The notes: generated by a model from the sequence alone, not told the origin. Counted from the first letter of the stretch, positions 16,615-25,972 are shown. The stretch: DNA of 64,000 nucleotides from Desulfovibrio sp. OH1186_COT-070 (GCF_003860215.1 NZ_RQYH01000001.1:96652-160651); one strand, 5' to 3'. A program made the numbers and translations.

Positions 16615-18572
16615 GAATAGGCGTCTTTGTCTGCCACTGCGGCAGCAACATTGCCGGAACCGTGGACTGCGGCGCTGTGGCCGAAATCGCCCGCGCCTAC
16701 CCCGATGTGGTGTATGCCGACGACCCCATGTATACCTGCGCCGAACCGGGGCAGGCCGCCATTGAGGCCGCCATTCACGAGCACAAGCTGGACGGCGTGG
16801 TAGTGGCCTCCTGCTCGCCGCGCATGCACGAGCCTACCTTCCGCCGCACGGTGGAGCGGGCGGGGCTCAACCGCTACATGCTGGAAATGGCCAATATCCG
16901 CGAGCATGTTTCGTGGATCGGCAGAGACATGGAGGCCAATACCAACAAGGCCGCGGAACTGGTGCTTCTGGCCGTGGAAAAGCTGCGCCGCAACGCGCCC
17001 CTGCAGGCCAAGAGCTTTGACGTGACCAAGCGGGTGCTGGTTATCGGCGGGGGCGTTGCCGGTATTCAGGCCGCTCTGGACTGCGCCGACGGCGGCGTGC
17101 CCGTGGTGCTGGTGGAGCGGGATGCCACCATCGGCGGCAAAATGGCGAAGCTGGACAAAACCTTTCCCACCGTGGACTGCTCGGCCTGCATTCTGGGCCC
17201 CAAAATGGTGGACGTGGCCCAGCATCCCAACATCACCCTCTACGCCTATGCGGAAGTGGAAGACATTTCGGGCTATGTGGGCAATTTTCAGGTCAAGATA
17301 CGCAAGCGCGCGTCTTATGTGGACTGGAGCCTCTGCACGGGCTGCGGGGCCTGCACCGAAAAATGCCCGAGCAAGAAAACGCCCGATGCCTTCAACGAAC
17401 TGACCGGAAACACCACGGCCATCACCATTGCCTTTCCCCAGGCCATTCCCAAGAAGGCCGTTATCAACGCCGCGCACTGCCGCCAGTTTGTCAAGGGCAA
17501 GTGCGGCGTGTGTGCCAAAATCTGCCCCACCGGGGCCATCAGGTATGACATGGAGGACGAGATCGTCACCGAGGAGGTGGGCAGCATTGTCGCCGCCACA
17601 GGGTATGACCTCATGGACTGGACCGTCTATCAGGAATACGGCGGCGGAGCCTACCCCGACGTGATCACCTCCCTGCAGTATGAGCGCCTGCTCTCGGCCT
17701 CCGGCCCCACGGGCGGGCACATCAAGCGCCCCTCCGACGGACGGGAGCCCAAAAGCATCGTCTTTGTGCAGTGCGTCGGCTCCCGCGACAAATCCGTGGG
17801 ACGCCCCTACTGCTCCGGTTTCTGCTGCATGTACACGGCCAAGCAGGCCATCCTGACCAAGGACCATATTCCCGATTCCCAGTCCTATGTTTTTTACATG
17901 GACATCCGCGCTCCGGGCAAAATGTACGACGAGTTCACCCGCCGCGCACAGGAGGAATACGGAACCGAATACATACGGGGCCGCGTTTCGCAGATATACC
18001 CCGACGGCAACGGGCAGCTTTCGGTCATGGGTGTGGACACTCTGCTGGGCAGCCCCCTGGAAATCAAGGCCGATCTGGTGGTTCTGGCCGTAGGGGCGGA
18101 AGCCAGCAAAGGTTCCCCCCAACTTGCCGAGAAACTGCGCATTTCCTATGACAGCTACGGCTTTTTCATGGAAAGCCACGTCAAGCTCAAGCCTGTGGAA
18201 ACCAACACCGCCGGCGTGTTTCTGGCCGGGGTCTGCCAGGGCGTCAAGGACATTCCCGCCTCCGTGGCACAAGGCTCCGCCGCTGCCGCCAAGGTGCTGG
18301 CCCTTTTTGCCAAGGACAAGCTGGAGAGTGACCCGCAGATCGCCCAGGTGGACATTCAACGTTGCGTCAACTGCGGCAAGTGCATCCGCTGCTGCCCCTT
18401 CGGGGCCATCAAGGAAGTGGAAATTCGCGGCGAAGGCAAGGCCCAGGTCATTGAAACCGTCTGTCAGGGATGCGGCCTGTGCACGGCCACCTGTCCGCAG
18501 GGCGCCATTCAGCTCTCCCACTCCACCGACAACCAGATTCTTGCGGAGGTAAACGCCTTATGTCAGTGCTGA
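16611..18572 (+). CDS. hdrA: Heterodisulfide reductase-like subunit A (flavin bifurcation subunit)
   Basis: 653-residue FAD protein with multiple 4Fe-4S clusters, the electron-bifurcating core of Hdr complexes. Visible parts: an N-terminal CHCGSN cluster-binding region, the FAD Rossmann motif VLVIGGGVAGIQAALDCADG at about 142-161, a ferredoxin-like motif CTGCGACTEKCP at about 243, CGVCAKICPTGAIRY at about 303, VQCVGSRD at about 387, and a C-terminal 2[4Fe-4S] ferredoxin with CVNCGKCIRCCPFGA and CQGCGLCTATCPQGA. The length is typical for a bacterial HdrA. It is coupled to hdrB by an ATGA overlap and overlaps flxDC by 13 bases. Confidence 0.95.
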   Translation: MRIGVFVCHCGSNIAGTVDCGAVAEIARAYPDVVYADDPMYTCAEPGQAAIEAAIHEHKLDGVVVASCSPRMHEPTFRRTVERAGLNRYMLEMANIREHVSWIGRDMEANTNKAAELVLLAVEKLRRNAPLQAKSFDVTKRVLVIGGGVAGIQAALDCADGGVPVVLVERDATIGGKMAKLDKTFPTVDCSACILGPKMVDVAQHPNITLYAYAEVEDISGYVGNFQVKIRKRASYVDWSLCTGCGACTEKCPSKKTPDAFNELTGNTTAITIAFPQAIPKKAVINAAHCRQFVKGKCGVCAKICPTGAIRYDMEDEIVTEEVGSIVAATGYDLMDWTVYQEYGGGAYPDVITSLQYERLLSASGPTGGHIKRPSDGREPKSIVFVQCVGSRDKSVGRPYCSGFCCMYTAKQAILTKDHIPDSQSYVFYMDIRAPGKMYDEFTRRAQEEYGTEYIRGRVSQIYPDGNGQLSVMGVDTLLGSPLEIKADLVVLAVGAEASKGSPQLAEKLRISYDSYGFFMESHVKLKPVETNTAGVFLAGVCQGVKDIPASVAQGSAAAAKVLALFAKDKLESDPQIAQVDIQRCVNCGKCIRCCPFGAIKEVEIRGEGKAQVIETVCQGCGLCTATCPQGAIQLSHSTDNQILAEVNALCQC

Positions 18573-20008
18573 AGGGCAAAGAACTGAGGATCGTGGGCTT
18601 TCTCTGCAACTGGTGCTCCTACGGTGGTGCGGACACAGCCGGGGTGGCGCGCGCCACCCAGCCCACGGACCTGCGCATCATCCGCGTGCCCTGCTCGGGC
18701 CGCATTGACCCGCTCTTTATCGTCAAGGCCCTGCTCAACGGTGCGGACGGCGTGCTGGTTTCGGGCTGTCACCCCCGCGACTGCCACTATGCCGCAGGCA
18801 ATTTCTATGCGCGCCGCCGCCTGGAAATCCTCAAGCACTTTCTGCCGGTGCTGGGCATTGACGACAGACGCTTCGAATATACCTGGGTTTCGGCCTCCGA
18901 AGGCCAGCGCTGGCAACAGGTGGTCACGGTTTTCACCGACCGCATCCACAAACTCGGGCCCGCGCCCAGACTGGAAGACCACGAGCCTCTGCTCAAGGTG
19001 GCGGACATGGCGCTGAGCGCCCTGCGCCCCCTGGGCACGGGCCAGACTGCGGCCCTGGACGAACTCAAGGCCGCCATCAAGGCCAAACTGCCGGAACTGG
19101 ACTGTGTTATCGGCTGGCAGCAGGGCCACGATGCGGCCCATACCGTGCCTTTGTTCATGAAAAAACCGGAAGATGTGGACAAGCTGGTATGGGGCCCTCT
19201 GAACGTCAACAACCCCGCCGTCTACCTGCCTTCGTTCAAGGGCAAAAAGGTGGGCATTGTGGTCAAGGGCTGTGATTCGCGCTCTGTGGTGGAACTTTTG
19301 CAGGAAGACCTCATCCGTCGCGAGGACGTGACCATTTTTGCCCTGCCCTGTGAAGGCACACTGGACATGGCCCGCGTCGAGCAGAAGCTCGGCCGCTACA
19401 CCAGCATTGATGACGTGCGGTATGACGAGGCTGGCGTGACCATTGTGGCCGATGGCCGCGAAGAACGCTTCTGCATGGTGGATCATGCCCAGGGCAAATG
19501 CTACGGCTGCACCACGCCATCGGCCGTGCTGGCCGATACGCGCCTGGGGCTGCCCGCCCCCGTGCAGCCCGGCCCCTTTACCCCGCCGGAACTGGCCCTG
19601 CTGGACTCCATGAGCCTTGACGAGAGGCTGGCTTTCTGGCGCGGACAGATGGAGCGCTGCCTGCGCTGCTATGCCTGCCGCAACGCCTGCCCCATGTGCG
19701 TCTGCCGCGACTACTGCGTGTCTGACAGCCGCGATCCGCACTGGATGACGCAGGAGGACAGTGCCAGGGAAAAACTCTTTTTCCAGACCATCCACGCCCT
19801 GCATCTGGCCGGGCGCTGCACCGGCTGCGGCGAATGCCAGAGGGCCTGCCCCGTGGGCATTCCCATTCTGGCCCTGCGCCAGCAGATCGCCCGTGCCGTG
19901 GGCCAGCTTTTTGACGACTACAAGCCGGGCCTCAACCCCGCCCATGTTCCGCCCCTGCTGGGCTATGAAGTGGTGGAAAAGAACATCCATGAGAGGGACT
20001 GGAAATGA
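18560..20008 (+). CDS. flxDC: FlxD-FlxC fusion: MvhD-like domain plus 4Fe-4S electron-transfer domain
   Basis: 482-residue protein that appears to join two Flx modules. Residues 1-135 are an MvhD/FrhD-like [2Fe-2S] adaptor (C16, C19, C45, C70, C75; FLCNWCSYGGADTAGVARAT) that passes electrons into HdrA. Residues 160-482 are a FlxC-like iron-sulfur domain with KGCDSRSV and QGKCYGC segments and clusters at C367/C370/C373/C377 (CLRCYACRNACPMCVC) and C420/C423/C426/C430 (CTGCGECQRACP). The start at 18560 has GGAGG nearby and overlaps hdrA. The symbol is my composite; whether relatives encode these modules separately should be checked by alignment. Confidence 0.82.
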   Translation: MSVLKGKELRIVGFLCNWCSYGGADTAGVARATQPTDLRIIRVPCSGRIDPLFIVKALLNGADGVLVSGCHPRDCHYAAGNFYARRRLEILKHFLPVLGIDDRRFEYTWVSASEGQRWQQVVTVFTDRIHKLGPAPRLEDHEPLLKVADMALSALRPLGTGQTAALDELKAAIKAKLPELDCVIGWQQGHDAAHTVPLFMKKPEDVDKLVWGPLNVNNPAVYLPSFKGKKVGIVVKGCDSRSVVELLQEDLIRREDVTIFALPCEGTLDMARVEQKLGRYTSIDDVRYDEAGVTIVADGREERFCMVDHAQGKCYGCTTPSAVLADTRLGLPAPVQPGPFTPPELALLDSMSLDERLAFWRGQMERCLRCYACRNACPMCVCRDYCVSDSRDPHWMTQEDSAREKLFFQTIHALHLAGRCTGCGECQRACPVGIPILALRQQIARAVGQLFDDYKPGLNPAHVPPLLGYEVVEKNIHERDWK

Positions 20009-21078
20009 GCACGATCCGTTTTGTCGCCCCCGACGGCCTGCCCGCCCTTCTCGCCTTTCTTGCCCAGGACGGGCGGCGCGTCCTGGCTCCGGCGGAAAAA
20101 CCTGCGGCCAAGAGGTCTGTTGTTTTTGAACCCTGGCAGCCGGGCAAGCCCTTCACGCTGGACAAGGCCACTGTGCCCGCCAAGGAGGCCGTGCTGCCCC
20201 AATGCGAAGTTTTGCTGCGCTTCAAAAAAACCAGAGATGCGGAAAATCCCGGCCGCCTTGCCCTGAGCCTGGACGACACCCCGCAGGCCTGTCCGACCGT
20301 GGTTTTTGCCGCCCGCCCGTGCGATGCGCGCGGCTACACGGTTCTGGATCGCCCCTATCTTCAGGGGCCGTTTGCCGACCCCTACTACAAGGCCCGGCGC
20401 GAACAGCTCACGGTCTTCACCCTGACCTGCCCGCGCGGCTGCAATACCTGCTTCTGTCATTGGGTGGGCGGCGGGCCCACATCGCCCGAAGGTTCCGATG
20501 TACTCATGACAGAGATCGACACCGGATATGTATTGCAGGCCATTACCCCCAAGGGCGCGGAGATACTCGCGGCCGCTCCCCTGGAAGACGGGGCCGCACT
20601 CTTTGCCAGGGCCGAGGAAGCCCGCAAGGCGGCCTGGGCCAGCCTGCAACCGGCCCCCAATCTCAAAAGCGCCGCGCAAAAGGTGGCGGAGCGCTTTACT
20701 GACGAAGAATTCTGGCAGGAGCAGACCAACAGCTGCCTCTCCTGCGGGGCCTGCACCTATTTCTGCCCCACATGCTACTGCTTCACCATCACCGATGAGG
20801 GCGAAGGCCTGAGTGAAAAGGGCGGACGCCGTTTGCGCAGTTGGGACACCTGCATGTCCTCGCTGTTCACGCGCGAAGCCAGCGGGCACAATCCGCGCGT
20901 TTCCAAGGCCCTGCGCATGCGCAACCGCGTTTCGCACAAATTTTCCACCTATCCCGAAAACTGGGGAGCCTTCTCCTGCAACGGCTGTGGCCGCTGCATC
21001 AGCAACTGCCCCGTTTGTCTGGACATCCGTTCCATTGTGCTGGCCGCGATGGCAGACGGAAAGACCACTGAAAAGTAG
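20005..21078 (+). CDS. flxB: FlxB-like 4Fe-4S protein
   Basis: 357-residue iron-sulfur subunit of the Flx NAD(P)H dehydrogenase module, similar in outline to anaerobic sulfite reductase subunit A and HydB-type proteins. The C-terminal third holds two cubane motifs, CLSCGACTYFCPTCYC at about 246 and CNGCGRCISNCPVC at about 328; CPRGCNTCFCHW near 137 adds further cysteines. ATGA overlap with flxDC and an 8-bp gap to flxA indicate one transcript. It probably shuttles electrons between FlxA and FlxC/FlxD in the cytoplasm. Confidence 0.88.
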   Translation: MSTIRFVAPDGLPALLAFLAQDGRRVLAPAEKPAAKRSVVFEPWQPGKPFTLDKATVPAKEAVLPQCEVLLRFKKTRDAENPGRLALSLDDTPQACPTVVFAARPCDARGYTVLDRPYLQGPFADPYYKARREQLTVFTLTCPRGCNTCFCHWVGGGPTSPEGSDVLMTEIDTGYVLQAITPKGAEILAAAPLEDGAALFARAEEARKAAWASLQPAPNLKSAAQKVAERFTDEEFWQEQTNSCLSCGACTYFCPTCYCFTITDEGEGLSEKGGRRLRSWDTCMSSLFTREASGHNPRVSKALRMRNRVSHKFSTYPENWGAFSCNGCGRCISNCPVCLDIRSIVLAAMADGKTTEK

Positions 21079-21086
21079 GAGCGACC

Positions 21087-22085
21087 ATGGCAAGCAAAAA
21101 AACTCCCGCAAAATCCAAAGCCGCGGTCAAACAGGACACGGTCAAGGACACGGTCAGGGCCACGCCCGTTGCTCCGGCAAAAGCTCCCGCGTCAAAGGCT
21201 TCTGCTCCTGCCGCTCCCGCGCCGCGCCGGGGCGCAATCACACCCCGCCCCCTGATGCCGGGAAATCCCTATCTGCCCATGCCGGCAACCGTGGCCGAAG
21301 TCATTCAGGAAACGGGCAACATAAAAACCCTGCGCGTGGTGCTGGACGATGCCGAAGCCATGCGCTCCTTCCACTATGAGCCGGGACAGGTGGGACAACT
21401 TTCGGTTTTCGGCGCGGGCGAATCCACCTTTGTCATCAATTCCCCGCCCTCGCAAAAGGAGTACCTCCAGTTCTCCGTCATGCAGGCCGGTGAGGTGACC
21501 GCCGCCATCCATCGCCTGTCGCCGGGCGACAAGGTGGGCGTGCGCGCGCCGCTGGGAAATTTCTTTCCCTATGCCGACTGGAAGGGCAAGGACATCTTTT
21601 TTGTGGGCGGCGGCATCGGCATGGCTCCCATCCGCACCATTCTGCTGCATGTGCTGGAAAACCGCGCCGATTACGGGAAGGTCAGCCTGCTCTACGGCGC
21701 GCGCACCCCGCGCGACATGGCCTACAGCTATGAAACGGAAGACTGGCTGCGCCGTGAAGATCTGGACTGTACCCTGTGCATCGACGCTCCCTTTGAGGGC
21801 TGGGAGCACAAGGTGGGCCTGATTCCCCATGTTCTGCTGGAACTGAATCCCAGCCCCGAAAATTGCGTGGCCGTGCTCTGCGGGCCGCCGGTGATGATCA
21901 AATTCACGGTGCAGGCTTTGGAAAAACTCCGGTTCGCACCGGAAAATATTGTCACCACGCTGGAAAAGCGCATGAAGTGCGGCATCGGCATCTGCGGCCG
22001 CTGCAATATCGGCGGGCGCTACGTCTGTGTGGACGGGCCTGTGTTCACCTGGCAGGAGTTGCAAAACCTCCCGCCGGAACTGTAA
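21087..22085 (+). CDS. flxA: FlxA-like FAD/NAD(P)H-binding subunit
   Basis: 332-residue flavoprotein of the ferredoxin-NADP reductase fold, the NAD(P)H entry point of the Flx-Hdr complex. Residues 1-65 are an unusual Lys/Ala/Pro-rich tail, probably disordered. After it come the FAD-binding strands, the nucleotide-binding glycine motif FFVGGGIGMAPIRTILLHVL at about 171-190, CGPPVM at about 268, and a C-terminal [2Fe-2S] site MKCGIGICGRCNIGGRYVC, as in dihydroorotate dehydrogenase K subunits. GGAG precedes the ATG. It is the last gene of the operon. The alcohol dehydrogenase found beside this cluster in Desulfovibrio vulgaris is not present here. Confidence 0.9.
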   Translation: MASKKTPAKSKAAVKQDTVKDTVRATPVAPAKAPASKASAPAAPAPRRGAITPRPLMPGNPYLPMPATVAEVIQETGNIKTLRVVLDDAEAMRSFHYEPGQVGQLSVFGAGESTFVINSPPSQKEYLQFSVMQAGEVTAAIHRLSPGDKVGVRAPLGNFFPYADWKGKDIFFVGGGIGMAPIRTILLHVLENRADYGKVSLLYGARTPRDMAYSYETEDWLRREDLDCTLCIDAPFEGWEHKVGLIPHVLLELNPSPENCVAVLCGPPVMIKFTVQALEKLRFAPENIVTTLEKRMKCGIGICGRCNIGGRYVCVDGPVFTWQELQNLPPEL

Positions 22086-22251
22086 GCAACCTCCGCCGAG
22101 ATTTTCCTGGCCGGTCTGGTGTGCTGTCCGGGCCGCCGGGCATCGCGCCCCGGCAGGCATGGCACCGTGCGTTGCAGAAAATTCTGGCAACTGTGCCTGC
22201 TGGCCGGTTTCCGCGACAAAAAAAACAACCCGGAAATTTGAGGATTTTTTG

Positions 22252-22794
22252 ATGAAAAAAATACTGCTGCCCTGCTGCCTGCTGCTCTCCCTGCCCCTGG
22301 CAGCCCAGGCTGCCCCTGAAACAAAAATCGACCCCGCCACCTATATCTGCGCGGAGCTCATAACCCAGCCCATCACCACCGCGGGCGAACCGCCCATTTT
22401 CACCGGGCTTCAGCTTGACGGTTTTGTGGGCGCATCCCTGAACATGCCCGTTGCCGACCCGGCAACCATGCCCGCGGTGCTGGGCGAGGTCTTTGCCGCC
22501 TGCCAGGCAAAGCCCACCGAAAAGGCGGCTGTTTTGTGGAAAGAAGTCCGCAAAAGACTGCCCGCACCCGCTGACGGCCCGTGGAAGGCAGACAAGACCA
22601 CCTGCAAGGACTATGGCGACAATCCTGATGACGGCAGCGGTTTTGTGATCTGGCTTGACGGCTACCATCGCGGCAAGAGCGGCAAGCCCGCCTCGGTGCT
22701 GGAGAGCAACGAAAGCCTCACGGCCTATCTGGAAGCCTGCTCCCAAAAGCCCGAAGCCCTCATGCTGGACGTGATGGCGGAAAGCGTCAAATAG
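22252..22794 (+). CDS. Exported protein with two tandem HdeA-like repeats
   Basis: 180 residues with a signal peptide ending AAQA. The mature part reads as two copies of an HdeA-like module, each bounded by one disulfide-forming pair. Repeat 1 runs from YICAEL (C33) to FAACQAKP (C84). Repeat 2 runs from TTCKDYG (C118) to LEACSQKP (C163) and includes FVIWLDGYHRGKSG, the family's central strand and turn. HdeA is a small acid-activated periplasmic chaperone and is normally a single domain. The gene stands alone between flxA and a strong terminator. The assignment rests on motif pattern and is moderately sure. Confidence 0.65.
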   Translation: MKKILLPCCLLLSLPLAAQAAPETKIDPATYICAELITQPITTAGEPPIFTGLQLDGFVGASLNMPVADPATMPAVLGEVFAACQAKPTEKAAVLWKEVRKRLPAPADGPWKADKTTCKDYGDNPDDGSGFVIWLDGYHRGKSGKPASVLESNESLTAYLEACSQKPEALMLDVMAESVK

Positions 22795-22819
22795 AACACA
22801 GAATACCGCGCGTACAACA

Positions 22820-22853
22820 AGCCCCGCAGGTCTTTTCGGCCTGCGGGGCTTTT
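22820..22853 (+). terminator. Strong intrinsic terminator
   Basis: An 11-bp stem AGCCCCGCAGG / CCTGCGGGGCT (22820-22830 with 22840-22850) with a 9-base loop, followed by TTT. It ends transcription of the HdeA-like gene and faces the convergent speA. Confidence 0.75.
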
Positions 22854-22918
22854 GGCGTCAGGCGGGCACACCCGCGAAATTGGACGGCGCACGCCCGCGA
22901 AGCGCGGTTTTCCGCAAC

Positions 22919-24835
22919 TCAGCGTTCAAAATAGGTATAGCCGCGCAGGCCGTCTTCAAAGGCCTGCATGATGGCAAAACGCTCGCTGGGCGAAATGCGG
23001 CCCTGCCGCACTGCCTGTTCTGCCGTACTGCGCAAATCCTCCAGGATACGGCGCGGTTCATACTCCACATAGCTCAGAATATCCGCCACAGAGTCCCCCC
23101 GTATTTCGCGGGTATACTCATACGTTCCGTCTTCGGCCACACGGATGGAGACAACATTGGTGTCCCCCATGAGATTGTGCAGATCGCCCAGTGTTTCCTG
23201 ATACGCGCCCACCAGAAAAACTCCCAGATAATATTCCTCTCCGTCCCGCAGGGGATGCAGGTCCAGCGTGGGCTTGACGCCCTGCGGATCGATAAAGTGG
23301 TCGATGCGACCGTCGGAATCGCAGGTAATGTCTGAAATGATGGCCTGACGTGACGGAAACTCCTTGAGACGGTGCACGGGCATGATGGGGAATATCTGGT
23401 CAATGGCCCAGGAATCCGGCAGGGACTGGAACACGCTGAAATTGCCGTAGTAAATGTCGGCCAGGCTCACATCAATGTCGGCCAGATCGCGGGGCACGTT
23501 TTTGAGGCGCGTCTTCTCCTGTGCGATGCGCATGATGATGGCCCAGAAAAAACGCTCTGCCAGGGTGCGCTGGCGCAGGGTCACCCGCCCGGCAAAAAAC
23601 ATCTGCCGCATTTCGTCACGGTAGTAGATGGCGTCGTTATAGCATTCCTGCAAATTGCGCAGGCTGATGCCCGCAAGGGTTTCGCGCAAATTGCGCACAG
23701 GCTCCGGAGAATCCTCGGGCAGACTTTCGGGCAGGTGCACCTCCTCCACCACGCTGACATCCAGAATATTGAAAAGGAGTACGGAGTAGTAGGCCACGGT
23801 GGCGCGCCCCGACTCGGTGATAATGTGCGGGTGCGGCACGCCCTGCTCGTCCAGAATGCTCATGACGGCCTCCACCACGTCGGTGCAGTATTCGTCAAGG
23901 CTGTAGTTGCGCGAGGAAATATAGTTGGTGTGCGTGCCGTCATAGTCCACAGCCAGACCGCCGCCAAGATCCAGATAGCCCATGGGGGCGCCTTCCTGCA
24001 CCAGCCCCACATACAGACGCGCGCCCTCCATGACGCCGGTGCGGATATCGCGGATATTGGAAACCTGCGAGCCCAGATGGTAGTGCAGAAGCTGGAAGCA
24101 ATCCAGCATGTCGCTGGCCTTGAGGGTGTCCACCACGTCCACAATCTGCGCGGGCGACAGGCCGAATGTCGAGCGGTCGCCGCCCGAGTCCGTCCAGTGG
24201 CCGCCGACCTTGGACGAGAGCTTGGCCCGGACGCCGATATTGGGCCGGACGCCGAGGGCCTTGCTGCGCTCCAGCACCACCTCAAGCTCGCTGGGCATCT
24301 CCAGCACAAAGAAGACGTTGAAGCCCAGGCGCAGGGCCTGAAGGCCAAGGTCAATAAATTCCTCATCCTTGTACCCGTTGCAGATGACACAGGCCTTGCG
24401 GTCGGTCATGAGGGAAATGGCGGCGATAAGCTCGGCCTTGGAGCCGACTTCCAGCCCATGGTGGTATTTGGCCCCGAACTGGGTGATCTTTTCCACCACC
24501 TGCTGCTGCTGGTTTACCTTGACAGGAAAAACGCCACGGTAGGATCCGGTATAATTGAGGTTTTTTATGGCCTTGCGGAAAGAATCGTGGATATTGGCAA
24601 TGCGCGCGTCCAGAATATTCTCCACACGCAAAAGCACAGGCATGTCATAGCCCCGCTCGTGCAGGCCGGCAATGATCTCCGGTATGGAAACCTGCGGCCC
24701 GCGCGGGCCGTGGGGGCAGATGACCACATCGCCCTTGTCGGAAACGTCAAAATACCCGGCACCCCAACTGTTGATGCCGTAAAGCTCGACAGAATCCTCC
24801 ACCCTCCACTGTTGCAATGCCCGGTTTCGTGCCAA
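22919..24835 (-). CDS. speA: Biosynthetic arginine decarboxylase
   Basis: 638-residue PLP enzyme (alanine-racemase fold) converting arginine to agmatine for polyamine synthesis. Motifs: PVKVNQQQ with the PLP lysine, GLEVGSKAELIAA, HYHLGSQVSNIRDI, LDLGGGLAVDYDGT and ITESGRATVAYYSV. The only start that gives the normal family length and N-terminus (ARNRALQQWRVEDSVELYGI) is a TTG at 24835, preceded 6-7 bases upstream by AAAGGAG. There is no suitable ATG or GTG, and the codons upstream are not conserved. It is monocistronic and converges with the HdeA-like gene. Confidence 0.95.
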   Translation of the reverse strand: MARNRALQQWRVEDSVELYGINSWGAGYFDVSDKGDVVICPHGPRGPQVSIPEIIAGLHERGYDMPVLLRVENILDARIANIHDSFRKAIKNLNYTGSYRGVFPVKVNQQQQVVEKITQFGAKYHHGLEVGSKAELIAAISLMTDRKACVICNGYKDEEFIDLGLQALRLGFNVFFVLEMPSELEVVLERSKALGVRPNIGVRAKLSSKVGGHWTDSGGDRSTFGLSPAQIVDVVDTLKASDMLDCFQLLHYHLGSQVSNIRDIRTGVMEGARLYVGLVQEGAPMGYLDLGGGLAVDYDGTHTNYISSRNYSLDEYCTDVVEAVMSILDEQGVPHPHIITESGRATVAYYSVLLFNILDVSVVEEVHLPESLPEDSPEPVRNLRETLAGISLRNLQECYNDAIYYRDEMRQMFFAGRVTLRQRTLAERFFWAIIMRIAQEKTRLKNVPRDLADIDVSLADIYYGNFSVFQSLPDSWAIDQIFPIMPVHRLKEFPSRQAIISDITCDSDGRIDHFIDPQGVKPTLDLHPLRDGEEYYLGVFLVGAYQETLGDLHNLMGDTNVVSIRVAEDGTYEYTREIRGDSVADILSYVEYEPRRILEDLRSTAEQAVRQGRISPSERFAIMQAFEDGLRGYTYFER

Positions 24836-24965
24836 CGTGCGCTCCTTTGCTTTTTTTCCGGACGAAAAAATTCGCTCCGGCAGAAACTGCAAGTATGCTT
24901 GCCGCCCCCAAAAAGTCAACTGGCAGGAGCGCAAGCCTTTGCCGGGGCAAGGGATGCAGCGCGCC

Positions 24966-25220
24966 TCACCACGCCAGAGAAATACTGCGATCCGTATGGG
25001 GATTGACTGCGGGATTGCGCAGAACGGCCCCGGCCAGGGGCACAAGCCTGACCGCCTGCACGGCATCGGCCCTGACCACGAATCCGGGGGCGTAGACCAG
25101 ACGGCCTCCGTCGTACCCGGCGGCTGCCTGCCAGAGCGTGACGCTCCAGAACAGGGTACAGGCCGTCAGCACCGCCCCCAGCAACAGATAGGGAAAATAT
25201 TTCCGGTTTTGCTCCACCAT
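24966..25220 (-). CDS. Small single-pass membrane protein, unknown
   Basis: 84 residues. One hydrophobic segment (YFPYLLLGAVLTACTLFWSV, about 8-27) sits near the N-terminus, followed by about 55 soluble residues, presumably periplasmic. The ATG at 25220 has AAAGGAG 6 bases upstream, which supports a real gene despite its size. It lies 130 bp upstream of speA and 116 bp downstream of the TPR protein, all on the minus strand. Not recognised. Confidence 0.6.
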   Translation of the reverse strand: MVEQNRKYFPYLLLGAVLTACTLFWSVTLWQAAAGYDGGRLVYAPGFVVRADAVQAVRLVPLAGAVLRNPAVNPHTDRSISLAW

Positions 25221-25336
25221 GTCTGCTCCTTTGCGGGGCTGCTGCCGCCGCCGGAAATCTGACATGGAAAAGCAAAAACCGTGCCCTCGGTGGACGCCGC
25301 CCAGGCCGCACAGCGGCCTGACGGCACGATACGGGC

Positions 25337-25972
25337 TTATGTTTTCTGACGCAGTTGCGCGCATTCTTCGGCCATGCGCAGCAAATCCGGATTCTGCGGC
25401 ATCACCTTGAGGCCTGCGCGCACATGCCCCAGAGCGCGCACATATTCTCCTGCGTCCATCATGGCCTTGGCCATCATGCCGAAAATGGACGTTTCGTCAC
25501 GGTACAGGGCAAGAGCCTCGGCAAAAAAGGCATCGGCCTCCGAGGGTTTGCCTTCCGCCAGTTTTTTCCTGCCGTCGCGCAAGTGGTGGTCCATGGCGAG
25601 TTTGCGCTGCAGGGCGGCCTGATATTCCTCTTCATTTTCCTGCCCCTTGATGGCGCGGTACATTTTGTTCAGCGTGGCAAGCAGTTCGCTTTCAGCCCCC
25701 GGCTGATAACCGCCCTGACCGCCCTGGGCCAGAAGAGCGGCCTGCCCGCCCCCGGACGCGCCGCCCGCCTCGCCTATCCGCGCCTTGTACTCCGGGTCTG
25801 CCACAAGGTACGACATGGCAGTGCGAAAATCGCCGCGCAGATCCGAAGGAGCGGCCTGCCCTCCCAACTCCTTGAGGGCGGAAATGGTCAAAAACAGGGC
25901 GCGCTCAAAGTCCCGGCGCATGCAACTGGCCTTGACGCGGCCCAAATCTTCACGGATTTTGCGTGTATTCAT
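25337..25972 (-). CDS. TPR-like helical protein
   Basis: 211-residue soluble protein. Residues 1-65 are helical (TRKIREDLGRVKASCMRRDF), residues 85-115 are a Gly/Gln-rich linker, and residues 140-205 contain two or three TPR-like helix pairs (GKPSEADAFFAEALALYRDE, AGEYVRALGHVRAGLKVMPQ). It overlaps the upstream glycosyltransferase gene by 23 bases, so the two are co-translated. It probably has a protein-protein contact role; no catalytic residues are seen. Confidence 0.7.
   Translation of the reverse strand: MNTRKIREDLGRVKASCMRRDFERALFLTISALKELGGQAAPSDLRGDFRTAMSYLVADPEYKARIGEAGGASGGGQAALLAQGGQGGYQPGAESELLATLNKMYRAIKGQENEEEYQAALQRKLAMDHHLRDGRKKLAEGKPSEADAFFAEALALYRDETSIFGMMAKAMMDAGEYVRALGHVRAGLKVMPQNPDLLRMAEECAQLRQKT

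Noticed and set aside
16446..18521. A 691-codon minus-strand open frame opposite hdrA
   Set aside because: Antisense shadow of hdrA; composition is typical of reverse-frame translation.
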